From contig CM055742.1 of NCBI GenBank assembly GCA_029465975.1, positions 9,362,043-9,426,042 on the forward strand: DNA of 64,000 nt. Direction: 5' to 3'. This document shows positions 48,775-60,800 of this stretch, piece by piece; within the stretch, counting starts at the first letter, position 1; every line of letters begins with the position of its first letter. The notes beneath the pieces are model-generated. The model saw only the letters and a program-made list of their open reading frames with translations. It was not told the DNA's origin and made no database searches. The DNA comes from Dallia pectoralis. Its lineage: Eukaryota; Chordata; Actinopteri; Esociformes; Umbridae. Both the position numbers and the translations under genes were made by a program.

Positions 48775-50672
48775 TGCTTATTAATGTTGATTATGCAAAG
48801 CCACTGTCATTGATAATCCAGTCATTATCAGGGTGTGTGTGCGCATGTGTTTGTTTGTGTGCGCACGTGTGTCAAGAATATATGCCCCCTGCCATAGACT
48901 TTAAATCCTACCGAGAGGCGGCTCTAAAGGGTGGCGCTCCACAAAGACAGAGAAACAGGCCAATGAAATTAAAGCCTCGGTTTCCACCTAACTATTGATC
49001 TAGAATCAGCTTCCTCCTTAGTGCTGACCTTAACAACTAATGAAAGAATGTGAGACAACACCAGGGTCAGTGGACAACTTCAAGGCATAGTGTCTAGTTA
49101 TATATCCTTCCGGCACATAAACCACCGTCCATAACTTGTCAAGGTAAAGAGGAACCACTGGAACGGGCGCCGAGTTATCTTTGCTAACCAGACTAGCCTG
49201 TTTTTTCGGTGCCAATATCTGATCGGAAAAATACTTAATTGGTCAGACGACCCCCGTTTCGATTCAGTAACCAGACAGCTTCCAAAGCAAGGCGGGTCAC
49301 AGTCTCTTTTCTTCTGTTTGTTCCTGCGCTTGACTGTGGTAAATACCCTCCAGTTCCCGCCCTCCCAATAGCTACCTCAGACGTTAGGATATTATAGCCC
49401 ATTCTAATGTTTTCTGGCTATATTTATTGTAATTTTTGGGGGGTTTTCGCCAAGTTTTATTTGTTTTCTTTATCTACTTTTGCTCAGTCTATTTCATCAC
49501 ATCTGAGGGGGACTTCCAAAATACAGATGAGCCTACGAGCGTCTCGTTGTACTCATGCAAACATCCTGATTCCTTCTGGACTGATTATACGTGTTAGCGT
49601 TCACACCTTGACAACCGTATCCTGAACGGGAGAATTGCAATAAGTTCTGGTTGTTGTATTGAATTACAGCGTTCTCTACATGATAACGTGCCTATGACTG
49701 TTTGGAGGGCCAGCGTAGCCTAGACACGGTCACGGTGGCGACAAACGTTCCATTTCTTAATAAATGTCCTAATCAGGCCTCAGGGGATGTCGCAGGTCTT
49801 TTGGATTCTCTTTTTTAACCGGTGTCTGATCTTTGTTTGTCCACAGCCTTGTCACTTAAACCTTTTAGGAGCTCATTTATGCTCGTGATTAATGCTGAAA
49901 TCAAACTGAGCCCAGTTGACTTTGTGTGTTAGCGTGGTAGCTAATCTGAGAACGCCGGCGTAACTGTCCATTGGTAACATATAACGTCACATATTAGGGG
50001 TCAGTGGGCGGTTCAAGGTCTTGTTCAATATAAAGACGCTGTAGGGCAAGAGTGTCAGTTCCCCGGGGCAACGGCCAGGGTGTTTATTCAAGGTCAATCC
50101 CAAATGAACCACCTTGTAATCATCACTGTGGTCCCACATTGAGTGTTAACGTAGGTGTACTTGTACGCATGTCAAACTATTTTACTACAGAAGAATCAGG
50201 ATCTAGATTGGTGTTTTTTCTCTACCTACTCTATAGTGCTTTCGTTTGTATCCTCCCAATCAGTAAGGAGTGGTAGCAGGTGTGCACCAATGATTAACCT
50301 GCTGCTTCCTCAGGTCACCTGCAGGTGGTGCCACCGGGCCAAAACATAGCGAACTTCCACCAGCAGGCTCCTTAACCCACTACAATCAGTTTAGGCTTTT
50401 AAGTCAGGGCGCTATCGCACCTGATTGAAAAGTGATGTGGCAAATGGTGCCTCGCGAACCAGTTATTTGGAGGCTCTGAGTGACACACTCGGAAGCACTC
50501 AGAAATGTGAGGAGAAGCTACACAGCACCGGAGTGGAAACGAAGGAAATGGAAGCTAAGAATGTCAAAACGTCATAAGACATTAGAGTGTTCATCTGTTT
50601 TTGTGACTAGGAAGGAAAACTGCACTGGGGTCCAACAGAGGCCAATTCCATATGCTGTGTATTTCAATGGCC
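48115..50672. other. No gene recognised
   Basis: Noncoding. Contains an (AC)n run at about 48741-48773 and a GTGTGTGCGCATG patch near 48832-48870. The frame 49030-49215 minus and others have no recognisable domains. Confidence 0.5.
48741..48773. repeat. (AC)n microsatellite
   Basis: About 16 uninterrupted AC units. Confidence 0.93.
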
Positions 50673-51440
50673 AGGCAGTGGTGTTGGGTCCTGAGCAGCG
50701 GTGTTGGGTCCAGTCAGGGGTGTTGGGTTCAGTTAGGGGTGTTGGGTCCTGAGCAGCGGTGTTGGGTCCAGTCAGGGGTGTTGGGTTCAGCCAGGGGTGT
50801 TGGGTCCTGAGCAGCGGTGTTGGGTCCAGTCAGGGGTGTTGGGTCCGGGGCATTGGGGATGAGCCTGAGCAGTGGTGTTGGGTCCTGAGCAGTGGTGTTG
50901 GGTCCTGAACAGCGGTGTTGGGTCCAGGCAGTGGTGTTGGGTCGAGTCAGGGGTGTTTGGTTCAGTCAGGGGTGTTGGGTCCTGAGCAGCGGTGTTGGGT
51001 CGAGTCAGGGGTGTTGGGTCCGGGGCACTGGCGTTGAGCCTGAGCAGTGGTGTTGGGTCCTGAGCAGTGGTGTTGGGTCCAGACAGTGGTGTTGGGTCCA
51101 GGCAGTGGTGTTGGGTCCGGGGCAGTGGGGCTGAGCCTGAGCAGCGGTGTTGGGTCCAGGCAGGGGTGTTGGGTCCAGGGAGGGGTGTTGGGTCCGCAGG
51201 GTTGTTGGGTTAGGGCATGGGTGTTGGGTCCTGAGCAGTGGTGTTGGGTCCAGGCAGGGGTGTTGGGTCCAGGCAGGGGTGTTGGGTCCAGTCAGGGGTG
51301 TTGGGTCCAGCAGGGGTGTTGGGTCCAGCAGGGGTGTTGGGTCCAGGCAGGGGTGTTGGGTCCAGCAGGGGTGTTGGGTCCTGAGCAGCGGTGTTGGGTC
51401 TGGGCACTGGTGTTGGGTTCAGGCAGTGGTGTTTCAGTCC
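50673..51440 (+). repeat. 19/20-bp G-rich minisatellite
   Basis: Close to forty copies of GTGTTGGGTCC followed by variable spacers (AGTCAGGG, AGGCAGTG, TGAGCAGCG, GGGGCACTG). Unit length alternates between 19 and 20 bp with some 18- and 21-bp variants, and combinations such as TGAGCAGCG then AGTCAGGG recur as larger blocks. One strand is G-rich. The Trp/Val/Gly/Leu frames through it are artefacts. Confidence 0.95.
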
Positions 51441-51497
51441 TTCAGCAAAGCAACCTAAGCACCACTGTTGAAATACTGTGGACATTCTACTAACGTA

Positions 51498-53024
51498 CAG
51501 TTAAAGTTAGCCAAGTACATTTAAACTTAGTTTTTCATAATTCTTGACATTTAATCCTAGTAAAAATGTCCTCTCTAGCGTAAGTTCAAATCTCCACTTT
51601 ATTTTAAGAATCTGAAATGCCAGAATGATAGTAGAGATAATTATTTATTTCAGCATAATTTTTTTGTGGGTCAGATGTTTACATACAATACATTTGTAAT
51701 ACGTAACATTGCCTTTAAATTGGTTAACTTGGGTGAAGTGTTTCAGCTAGCCTCCCACAAGCTTGCCACAATATGTTGAGTGAGATTTGACACATTCTGC
51801 CTGACCTAACTGGTGTAAATGGGTCAGGTATGTAGGCTATCCTTGCTTGTACACGCTTTTTCAGTTCTGCTTGCACATTTTCTATAGGATTGGGGCTTTG
51901 TTATGGCCATGCCAATACGGTGACCTTGTTGTCTTTAAGACATTTTGCCTCAACTTTGGAAGTATACTGGCGGTCATTGTTCAATTGGAAGACCCATTTG
52001 CGACCAAGCATTTACTCCCTGACTAATATCTTGAGATGTTGCTTTAATATATCCACATCATTGTCCCTTCCTCGTAATGCCATCTATCATGTGATGTGCC
52101 CCCGGTCTCTCCTGCTGCAAAGCACCCACACAACATGATGCTGCCGTCTCTGAGCTTCACGGTTGGGATGGTGTTTTTTGGCTTGGTCATTATGGCCAAA
52201 CAGTACTATTTTTTTATTTCATCAGACCAGAGAACCTTTTTCAAGCCGTAGTCTGTCATTTTCGTGGCGGTTTTAGAACAGTGGCTTCATCCTTGCTGAG
52301 GGCCCTTTCAGGTCATGTTGATATAGGACTCTTTTTACTGTGGTTATGGATACTTTTGTTCCTGTGTCCTCCAGCGTTTTCACGTGGTCCTTTGCTGTTG
52401 TTCTGGGACTGATCTGCACTTTTCACACCAAAGTACAATCATTTCTAGATTGACAGAACGCGTTTCGTGCCAGAGGAATGACGGCTGCGTGGTGCCATGG
52501 TGTTATACTTGTGTACTGTTGTTTGTACGGATGAACGTGGTACCTTCAGGCGTTTGGAAACTTCTCCTAAGGATCAACCAGACACGTAGAGGTCTGTAAT
52601 GATTTTTCTGAGGTCTTGGCTGTTTTTTACCTTGCACGGAGTGCCTCAGCTTTAAAGGGTGTCTCCCCGCCCACTCGTTACCTGGTCACACCTGCACACA
52701 ATAACAAAGGAGAACATACTGCCGAGCAGCCAAACATTAGCAAAGGAGAACAGAGCCACCACAGGTAGTGGAGGGACGTAACACCATGATGTCAGGAATT
52801 ACCAGAAGCTTCTAAAGTCATGACATCATTTTGTGGAATTTCCGAGCTGTTTAACAGCACAGCACAGCTGTTTAACAACTTCTGAGCCATTGCAATTTTT
52901 ATATGATGGATACGTTAAATAATCGTGTCAAAAATACAATAGTTAATATCAACTCTGTGGAGTGGTTGAACAATTCGTATTAATCACTTCAACGTAAGTG
53001 TATGTTAACTCCCGACTTCAACGG
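51498..53024 (-). mobile_element. Tc1-like element, near full length, inactive
   Basis: The left end is at 51498 (CAGTT, with most of the left inverted repeat deleted) and the right end at 53024 (ATGTTAACTCCCGACTTCAAC), each next to TA (51496-51497 and 53025-53026), the expected duplicated target. Non-coding shoulders carry the inner repeat GGGTCAGATGTTTACATACA (about 51669). The transposase is read on the minus strand. The family appears to be the same as, or close to, the copy at 7590. Confidence 0.87.
51700..52640 (-). pseudogene. Tc1-like transposase, decayed
   Basis: Minus-strand sequence keeps recognisable blocks of a DDE transposase: the N-terminal helix-turn-helix region (52380-52620), a block corresponding to LFGHND around 52185-52200, the GGGSIMLWGCFA region (52110-52160; reverse of CACAACATGATGCTGCCG), and the KWVFQQDND-type region (51960-52000). 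Around 51885-51920 the SPDLNPIE segment has lost bases (the sequence runs from ACAAAGCCCC straight to AATCCTATAG), removing the third catalytic region frame. Stops and frameshifts interrupt every frame, so no transposase can be made. Confidence 0.8.
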
Positions 53025-54095
53025 TAGATACATAAGACCGGGTTTTGCTCAAAAGCAACAAGCAAGTCTCGGTTGGACCATGTGTGCTAACTGCCAAATA
53101 TCCTGGGTTACGGTTGCTTGTTATTGATTTCACGTATTTTGTTGTGTATACATTGTTTCTGTTGTCTGTGAAACTGTTACAACGTTTGGTTTTTTACGTC
53201 ACAGAGTTTCCGTGTCGGCGTTTCGTGTTTGTTTTATGTCTCTGAATAAACACTCTGCATCTCCCTCTCTTCCGCACTTCACCCGAACGAGTGGTGACAC
53301 ATTTTTCAATAACACAATCAAAACAGGGTTAATGTCAAGGCTAACAAGAGTCGCGCATACTAAATGTCACGCATAACCGGGATATGAGGAAGTTGCTGCA
53401 TCGTTTCCTTGTTTATGAGGAAGTTGCTTTAATTGGACCAATCAGCTGACAGCTCAAATTATTTTGGGCCTATGTATGGTTCCCAAACAAGGAAGTAAGT
53501 CTGCTTTAGTCACACTTATTTTCAGCTATTCGTTAGGTAATGGCAGTGAGCACCATAACATGCTTTTCACAACAAAGTGTGTTGGCTGGTAAGTGGGTGG
53601 AAAATACTGATGAAATCCCCTCAGCTTGAGTACATGAGAGCTAGACGGCCTATTGGAGCTGTCGTATGACGGTACTTCAAAGTGCTTCATCATCAAATTT
53701 CAAACCATCTGTTGCTTCATGTTGTTCCAGGCTATTAGGGTTTGTTTGACAGAGCGGTGCATTTTTAAGGCCTTTCCTGAAAACATAGCATTGTGAAACA
53801 GTGTTGTTTGGCACTTGTGTCAAAAAAGACTAAATATAGTTATGGACGGGATTTTGAAACCAGATCCCAGATTGTGACTATCTTGCCCTATTCAGCTTTT
53901 AAATTACAAGAAATATCAGCAACACTCTCGTTACGAGTCACTTTGTAGATTTTCACTGTGTCCATTTCTCCTGTAACTGTGATGTGTGTGAGTCAGTGGG
54001 AGTGAAATCGATACTGTGCATTGAGTGCAATAAATTAAACTAGGTGGCTTTTTTAGGCCCTGTCCATGTCTGGGCTTGTGGAGCGCTGTAGGCTT

Positions 54096-54113
54096 TGTGT
54101 GTGTGTGTGTGTG
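54096..54113. repeat. (GT)n microsatellite
   Basis: A short uninterrupted GT run. Confidence 0.9.
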
Positions 54114-55765
54114 TACATGTGTGACACTGTCCCTATGTCAGTAAGACGTTCAGGCGTTCTTTTGAGGCATTAATGTCTTTTGATAGGCTGCTAGTATTGG
54201 CTGCTAAGTGGCTGCTGGTACTGGCTGCTTGTACTGTGGCCATATACTTACCAAATTTATTTTGTACATATCATGTGTAGAAGACTTACTGAGACACGTT
54301 TAAAATCTACCGTAGGTTGGATAGAAAGGTATGCTAAAATGCTTTTATTTTGTATTTTTGTCACTCTCTAAAGTAGAAACATATGAAATGTAGAAATTAC
54401 TCCCACTGCAACCAGGCTGTAATTTGAACCCTTTCACGATTTTATGACATCAAAAATCACCATTCAAATTGTCAGAGAGATGAAGCTGTAGACAAAGACT
54501 GAGTGACACATGTTGTGTGGCTTGGTTAATAATTAGGGAGAACGATTACTACTTATGCATGTATGCACGTGTAACAAAGTGCACATGCAAAGTAGAAAGG
54601 TTAAATATAGTGCTTGGCTTCTATCTCCCAATACCTTGAAACAAGGTCATTTTCAGACTGAGGTAAATTAGCATTGAACATCTTTTCATATGTAACCTAG
54701 TCCCCTCAATAGTCAAGGATAGAAGGACATGACAATAAAAGATTAAACTTCCATTAGTCACTTGACCAATTAATTACTAAATTGACCTACGATTGAGATT
54801 GCTGTTCAATGTGTTTCACCACCTCATTAAAATGAGAGAAAAGAAAATGATTAGTAGATTTCTTTGGCACCATCCGGCGTTCAGCCTAAAATGAGTGTAG
54901 AATTATGTATTCGAGGACTATAAACACTTTTGAAATGTTTCAGATTTGATTTGCTTAAAGGGAAAAACCTAGACCAACCCAATACAATAAGTATTCATTA
55001 TTTATATTAAGAATGTAACCAGATATAAAGTCCACATGAACCAGCAGTGGCCTTCATTTATGGTATAATTTGGTAATAGAAACAAGTCATGTGTTTTTAA
55101 TTCATGGATTATATCAAAAAAGTGTGATAACATTGTGGTAGAATGTGTGCATGTTACTTTGTATTGGCATTTAGCATGCAGGTAGAGGCTGCTGAATAGG
55201 TGGTAAAGTCACTGCCTAGCAAATGGCTGAATCATTGTGACTTGAGCTCTGCTTTTGGATTAGCGCAGGCTTCCCATGGTGTGAAGTCTAGTTGCCCACC
55301 ATAATCCATATTTTGGAGGTAAGTAATTCAATTGACTTGCCTTATTATGCTTTAGCCCCACTTTGTGCCACCCGACTAATACCAGAACTACATTGGATGT
55401 GCTTTGGAGTACACACATCTCGTCATTGACTGTCCCGAGTTTCGGTAAACCTGTGTTAAGTTATGTGTGCGTAAACAAGCACATACACATGCATTTTAGC
55501 AACGATGCAGAATATTTGATTGTTTAAATGCTCTTGTTGGACTAATTCTGTTATGTGGCACTGAAAATGAACATCTGGGTCCCAATATCAGGTGCTCATA
55601 ATTTTATAAAAATTATTCCCACAAAATAACTGGGCTTTCATTGAATGCGGCGGGTTAACGTTCAAAGTCTAAATTTTATAGGCCGACATTCGATAGATAA
55701 AGCAGATGAGTACTCATAAGCAAGACATCCACATCAAACGCGCATGAAAGGACAGACGAGTGGGA

Positions 55766-55812
55766 GGCAATATAACGGTAGCATCTCCCGGGCAATATAA
55801 CGGTAGCATCTC
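55766..55812. repeat. 25-bp-period direct duplication
   Basis: GGCAATATAACGGTAGCATC plus TC occurs at 55766-55787 and again at 55791-55812. Confidence 0.92.
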
Positions 55813-55934
55813 TTGCCGTTTTTTGTTACAATATGGATGTCATTCAGCACAGTGTCTACCAAACGTCTACAAAGATCTAACCCAGTTGCCCAACAGACAA
55901 ACGGCCTATTTAATCGCTGAGGAGAAAACATCTT

Positions 55935-56175
55935 GTGGACAGAAGAAACATATTAGAATGCACAGTATCAGTCCAATTGAGCATGTGATTGACTTGCTGA
56001 GAACACAAAAATGTCCCGAAAACAAATGGGAATTGAAGATGACTGCAGTGCAGATCTGGCAGATTATGACCAGGGAAAAAACACGACGTCTGGTAATGTC
56101 TAAACAGATGCTAAATATGACTTTTTTATGAATTTGTCCAATAGCTATTGGTCCTAAAAAATTGGGTGAATTTTT
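55935..56175 (+). pseudogene. Tc1/mariner transposase C-terminus, fossil
   Basis: The frame 55760-56131 ends in SISPIEHVIDLLRTQKCPE, then NKWELKMTAVQIWQIMTRE and KTRRLVMSK. This matches the tail of Tc1-like transposases: the NPIEH segment containing the last catalytic Glu, then the amphipathic C-terminal helices. The part before about residue 62 is not transposase-like, so the fossil is 5'-truncated. Downstream sequence (TGAATTTGTCCAATAGCTATTGGTCCTAAAAAATTGGG) is like the 3' non-coding part of such elements. This frame happens to be free of stops through the matched region. Confidence 0.75.
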
Positions 56176-56250
56176 TTGTTACATGTTTCAACAATTCAAC
56201 TGTACGTTTACTAACCTAAACAGTTATCTTACCCCACCCCTAACCTTACC

Positions 56251-56334
56251 CTAACCCTTATTCCAAGCCAATGCTCCCCTAACGTCTACCTCCTAACCCT
56301 TATTCCAAGCCAATGCTCCCGTAACGTCTACCTG
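56251..56334. repeat. 42-bp tandem duplication
   Basis: Two copies (56251-56292 and 56293-56334) of a unit beginning CTAACCCTTATTCCAAGCC and ending ACGTCTACCT, differing at one obvious site (C/G). The upstream flank (CCCTAACCTTACCC) shares the same TAACCC character. Confidence 0.92.
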
Positions 56335-56529
56335 TGGTAGCAGTGAGAACAGACCGTAGCCTGGCTAGCTGTAGTCCAAATCCTCAGGCAGCAAACGTGG
56401 TATATGCCTTGCACGGAAGGGATATGGCAGCCCTGCAAATACATTCAGAGGGACTGTGTGGCCAGACACAATCCCTTGTAGCTTGAGAGTATACTTTCGA
56501 TGCTGCACCTGTACCTGTACTTTTGGTGG

Positions 56530-57890
56530 TGCACCTTACCTTCTCTCTGTGAGCGGTCTTATTGTTGTCAGCGATGTGGTGGTGTCATCTGCAAACTTAA
56601 GGATGACATTGGGGCTGTGTGTGACCACACAGTCCTGCGTGTACAGGGTGTACAAGAGGGGACTGAGTACACAGCCCTGAGGGGCTCCGGTGCCCAGGGT
56701 CAGTACAGAGGAATGGATATTGAGCATTCTCACCACCTTTAGGCTGCTTGTCAGGTAGTCCATCATCCTATTGCAAAAGGAGGGGTTCAAAGTGTACGGA
56801 AGAATAGAGCAGACCGGGCACTTGAAGAACTTCACAGGGCAGAGGTCTTCCAACAGGTGATCAAAGGTTTACTTGGTCCAGGAACAATGGCCGTGCGTCG
56901 AAGCAGATGGGACTGCAGATGGGTCAGGGCGAGGTTGAATATAGAGGTGAATACCTCCGACAACTGGTTGACGCACCCCCTGAGGACATGGCCTGAAGCG
57001 CCATCTGGCCTTGGTGACTTCCGAGGGTTCACTCGTTAAAACCCTTCCCTCACAACAGCCCTAGTAGTTAGGGAAAGAGTGCAGTCGTCTCTTTCTTCAG
57101 CAAGCTTCACGAATGGAATGGTGTTGGTTGCATCAAACCGGACATCAAAGGTGTTTAGCTCGTCCGAGGGAGAAGCGGCAGGCTGGGCATCACTGGTATT
57201 CCTCCCTTTATCGTCTGTGATGTGTTGCTGTCCACACCACATGTGTCGGGGGTCAGAGCTGTGGTAGTTAGACTTATCCCTGCAGTCTCTCTTTGCATCT
57301 CTAATGGCCTTTCACAGGTCATATCTAGACTTCCTCAAAGCTCCCTGGTCCCCAGAACTCTAGACAGAAGGCTGTGCCTAACGATACTATCAACCCAGGG
57401 ATTTTGGGTAAGGAAAGTCCTAACATTGACCCTTGAGACGACATCATCGACACGCTTGGTGATACATGCAGAGGCAGGGTTTGTGTTTCTGTTTCAACGG
57501 CCCCATCCACTGCAGCGCGTCTGCCAGTATGTGGTTTCAAAGCAGACCTAGAGTCGTGGTGATGGATTCCTCACTCCAGTGCTGTACTGTCTGAAAAAGC
57601 TATTTTATCTTTAGAGGCAGGGAGAAGAGTTGAGGTGTGATCAGTCTACCAGTGGCAGGCCAGAGGAGCGGCTTGTAGCTGTTCCACATTTGAGAATAAC
57701 GATGGTCGAGAGTCCAATCCCTACCGGTAGGAAGGTTTACGTGCTGGTGGTGTTTTGGCAACGATTTTCTCATATTTGTTGAAGTCGCCAACCACAATAA
57801 ACGCTGTCTCAGGGTGAACATTCTCTAACCCATTAATTAGCTCCTACAACGCGCACATTTTATCTGTCATTGAGGGTATGTTGACTGCTT
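56530..57890 (-). mobile_element. L2-like LINE remnant, internally deleted
   Basis: Read from high to low coordinates. Near 57880-57790 is the C-terminal part of the endonuclease (ELINGLENVHPETAFIVVGDFNK, with the GDFN motif at 57778-57789), followed by a TLDH-like segment near 57690. The linker between EN and RT lies at about 57550-57050 (with a VRFDATN word near 57145). The RT N-terminus (NPRKSPRPDGASGHVLRGCV) is near 57030-56970. After about 56840 the alignment jumps over roughly 100 codons to LNPSFCNRMMDYLTS and GAPQGCVLSPLLYTLYTQD, ending just after the FADDTT box near 56530. The element is truncated at both ends. Confidence 0.83.
56536..57821 (-). pseudogene. L2-like LINE endonuclease/reverse transcriptase, decayed
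   Basis: The product would nick target DNA and reverse-transcribe its own RNA, but the copy is dead. Pieces in different frames: EN C-terminus 57600-57821 (with the SDH-type motif out of frame and an in-frame stop in the alternative frame), linker 57036-57242, RT N-terminal piece 56832-57032 ending in ITCWKTSAL, and RT core piece 56536-56853 with motif B GAPQGCVLSPLLYTL and catalytic FADDTT. Motif A (FxDYSSAFN) falls within the deleted part. The copy is more decayed than the L2 at 4640, which suggests an older insertion; this is a qualitative impression. Confidence 0.8.
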
Positions 57891-60800
57891 TGAGGGCACT
57901 AAAGGAGAAAGGTAGAAGAAACATACCTAAATGGTTATGTGTTCAAATTCGGTGAACAGCGAGACAAGAGAACTGTAATGTCCAAACCCCATCGAGAGTT
58001 AACCATTAAGCAACAGAAGTTTAAACGTTTCTTGATAGTGTTACCAACAACCTATTGAACGCCTGCAGATGGAAATGTGGACGCTAAAAATAAAGTGTAA
58101 CCAAGCACTATAACCACTCATTGTTCTTTAAGTTTCAGATGCAATGTGATGAACCAAAACACCAAAACTTGAGTCGCTGTCCAAAAACAGTTATGAATTG
58201 AATTATTCAGCCAACAGATTCCGACTCCTCGGCACAGCAAGGGGACGTGGTCTCAAATCAACTACCATGTGCATTCACGACCTTGTGTACAACTCTCCAA
58301 ATAAAGTGATCTCCATCCCAACCGTACAACGGCTCCACGGAAGTGTCTCGGTGCGGTTGTCAGCGAGGAGCAGCCGGAGCCTAGTGGATGCGCTGGCAGG
58401 GAGTGAGAGCAACGTGAATTATTCATGCACTCTCCTCGCTCGCTCACACTCTCTCTCTCTCTCTCTGTCTACCACGCTCTGATTACACAACACGGAGTTC
58501 CTGTTCACGGGGCATTTGTAGAGACTCCCGGTTCAAGCTCGTCGTCCAGATCCGCACTGCTACAGAGATCACCGATCGGGTTTTTCATATTCTCCATCAT
58601 TTCCCTCATGGCTTTCTGCTTTACCCTTCTCTCTTATTTTATCTCTAATTGCTTTGCTTCGTACTTTTTCTGCCCTCCCCCCATGCCCTGGCTTTATCTC
58701 TCTCTCACTAACTTGTCGGCTGTCTGATGATGCCACAGTAGTATTTCACCATTCCATAAGAGACGGGCAGTCGCGGGATGTGAATTGGAGGTTTGAAATC
58801 TCTGCGTGGGACGCTGGACAACGTTCTGACTCCTAGCGCAGTCTACTTCTCATTACCCGGGAGCCTTTGTTGCAGCCAAAGACATTTCGGCACACACAGA
58901 AACCTGTGATTTACAATACGGCAACGGCCTTGGTCACAGAGCTTGTCAAACAGAGACGTAGTGTCAGATACGCAGTATTTTATGTTCCCTAGGGAGGAAC
59001 AGCTGTCATAACACTTTGGGATGATTTACAAAAGAAAACGAAACAGATGCCACAACCTGTGGTATTCGGAAATGATTCCAAAAAAAGCTACATAAGCGCC
59101 TACATCTGTACATGGTGTTGTGTGAAACAACACGTTTTTTTATTAACAATGTTTTTAATTAACTATAGTAAACAGCAGAAAACGAGATCAATAAATAGTA
59201 TGAAGTCATTGTTCCCGACCAGAGGACCGAAAATATCCTGTTGAAGGTTCAGAAAAGCAATAGCTGGATAAATAAGTAGCTCTGTCGAACGCATGTTGTT
59301 GGAAACTCAACACAATCGCTCTCTTGGGCTTGTTGCTGGACTCCGTGTAGCATTGGGCATAAGGTTTGTTACAAACACCGAAACGTTCACCCATCACTGT
59401 ATTCCTGATATGAAAGTCGACTGGGTTTTATCTCAATGGAGAATCAGCCATTGGTACAAGGCCGTACTTTGGCAGCTTCCATTTTACATATGCTGTTACA
59501 ATATCCAGCAGACAAATAATAAATATTTATTTTGCTCCCAAAACTTTACTTTGTTTTACAGTGCTCTGAGATCTGTACTGAAAAAGATATTTCTGACACA
59601 CATTTCAATAAGAATAAAATAAACAATATTTAAAACGTAAAACAAAATTAAAACACTTGCACATAATACAGTGGACTGTTTTGAAGCAACATAAAAGGAT
59701 GTGGCAAAAGATAAAAATCAAAGTGGTGTTCCAGAAAGATAACAAATGATTAGCAAATGATTAGCAGCTACATCTTTGACTTTTTACAAATAACTTGATT
59801 TAATGCATGTGTTGTCTAAATAGGACATGGAAAAAAGATCTGCTCACTGAAAAGTACTTGTACTACAGTGTGAATTTCTATATGGTAACTAAAAGAGCCC
59901 AGAAATAAGCCTTATCAAAATGTTGGATACTAAATAATGGGACACCCCAACTGGCAAGTGAGGATCGAGTGGCAGGGTGATTTGTTTTGGCTAGTCGGTC
60001 GAGTGTGTTGAGTAAAATGTTATTCGAGTGCTATTGGTGTTTCGTTGACAGGAAAGTTGAGTACATGTATTGTGACACTGTTCTTACTCACACCTCAAGC
60101 TCAATGCATTCTGTACAACGTCGTCTCTGTTTGACGACAGCGTTTATTCTGTCGTATTCTGTAAGTGCACTAGCCATTTGGTCGCATCGGGTTTATTCTT
60201 TGTCTGCCTGTGGGGAGTGTCACAAGTTTCGGTAGACTTTCAGTAGACCCCCCACTGTGACCGTTTTCTTTGGTGCACTGGCATTAAAAAGTATCAACGA
60301 CTTCAACTCAAAGTCCACTGTTGTGATTGCTGAGCCGTTACGGCCACAATCTGTTACGAGGCCGGTGTAGGAGTTAAAAAATCTGTCAGGATCTAGTTCA
60401 TTTTGTCAAATAGACCACCGTGCGCTAGAGTTTAGTTTGCCTTGATTGATGATTAAGTTGTTTTGGAGATGTTTTCCTGTAATAATAAAAAAGTAGCTGA
60501 TTTTGAGAAGTTGCCTGCTATGATCTGGTCATTATTTGAAGTGTAATGTGATGAAAATTTTTCTCGGTGATGCTTTTACTGAGAAAGTGTTCGATTAAAT
60601 GTAATGGTGTCAGAATGTGCAATTTGCTGTTTGGCTATTTTTTACCTGAAGTAATGCCTAACGGCTGGTAAAGTTAAGATCGTGCCAGAAGTAAAACGTA
60701 GCATTTGTACCACATACAATGACTACTGCATTTGTTGGCCGATTATTGAGTAAATTTCACATTTACCCGCACAGTACAGCTCAAATTGTTCCTATATGTG

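Larger units (their letters stand above)
53025..55930. other. No gene recognised
   Basis: Noncoding. Features noticed: AATAAACACTCTGC at about 53245, which resembles the polyadenylation end of a retroelement but without other support; a (GT)n run at 54096-54113; and a 25-bp direct duplication at 55766-55812. Confidence 0.5.

Noticed and set aside
50480..51493. Trp/Val/Leu/Gly-rich frames on + and Pro/Asn/Thr-rich frame on minus
   Set aside because: Translations of the 19/20-bp minisatellite.
53040..53300. LTR retrotransposon end (AATAAACACTCTGC and GGTGACAC words)
   Set aside because: No paired LTR, primer-binding site or target duplication could be found; the words alone are too weak.
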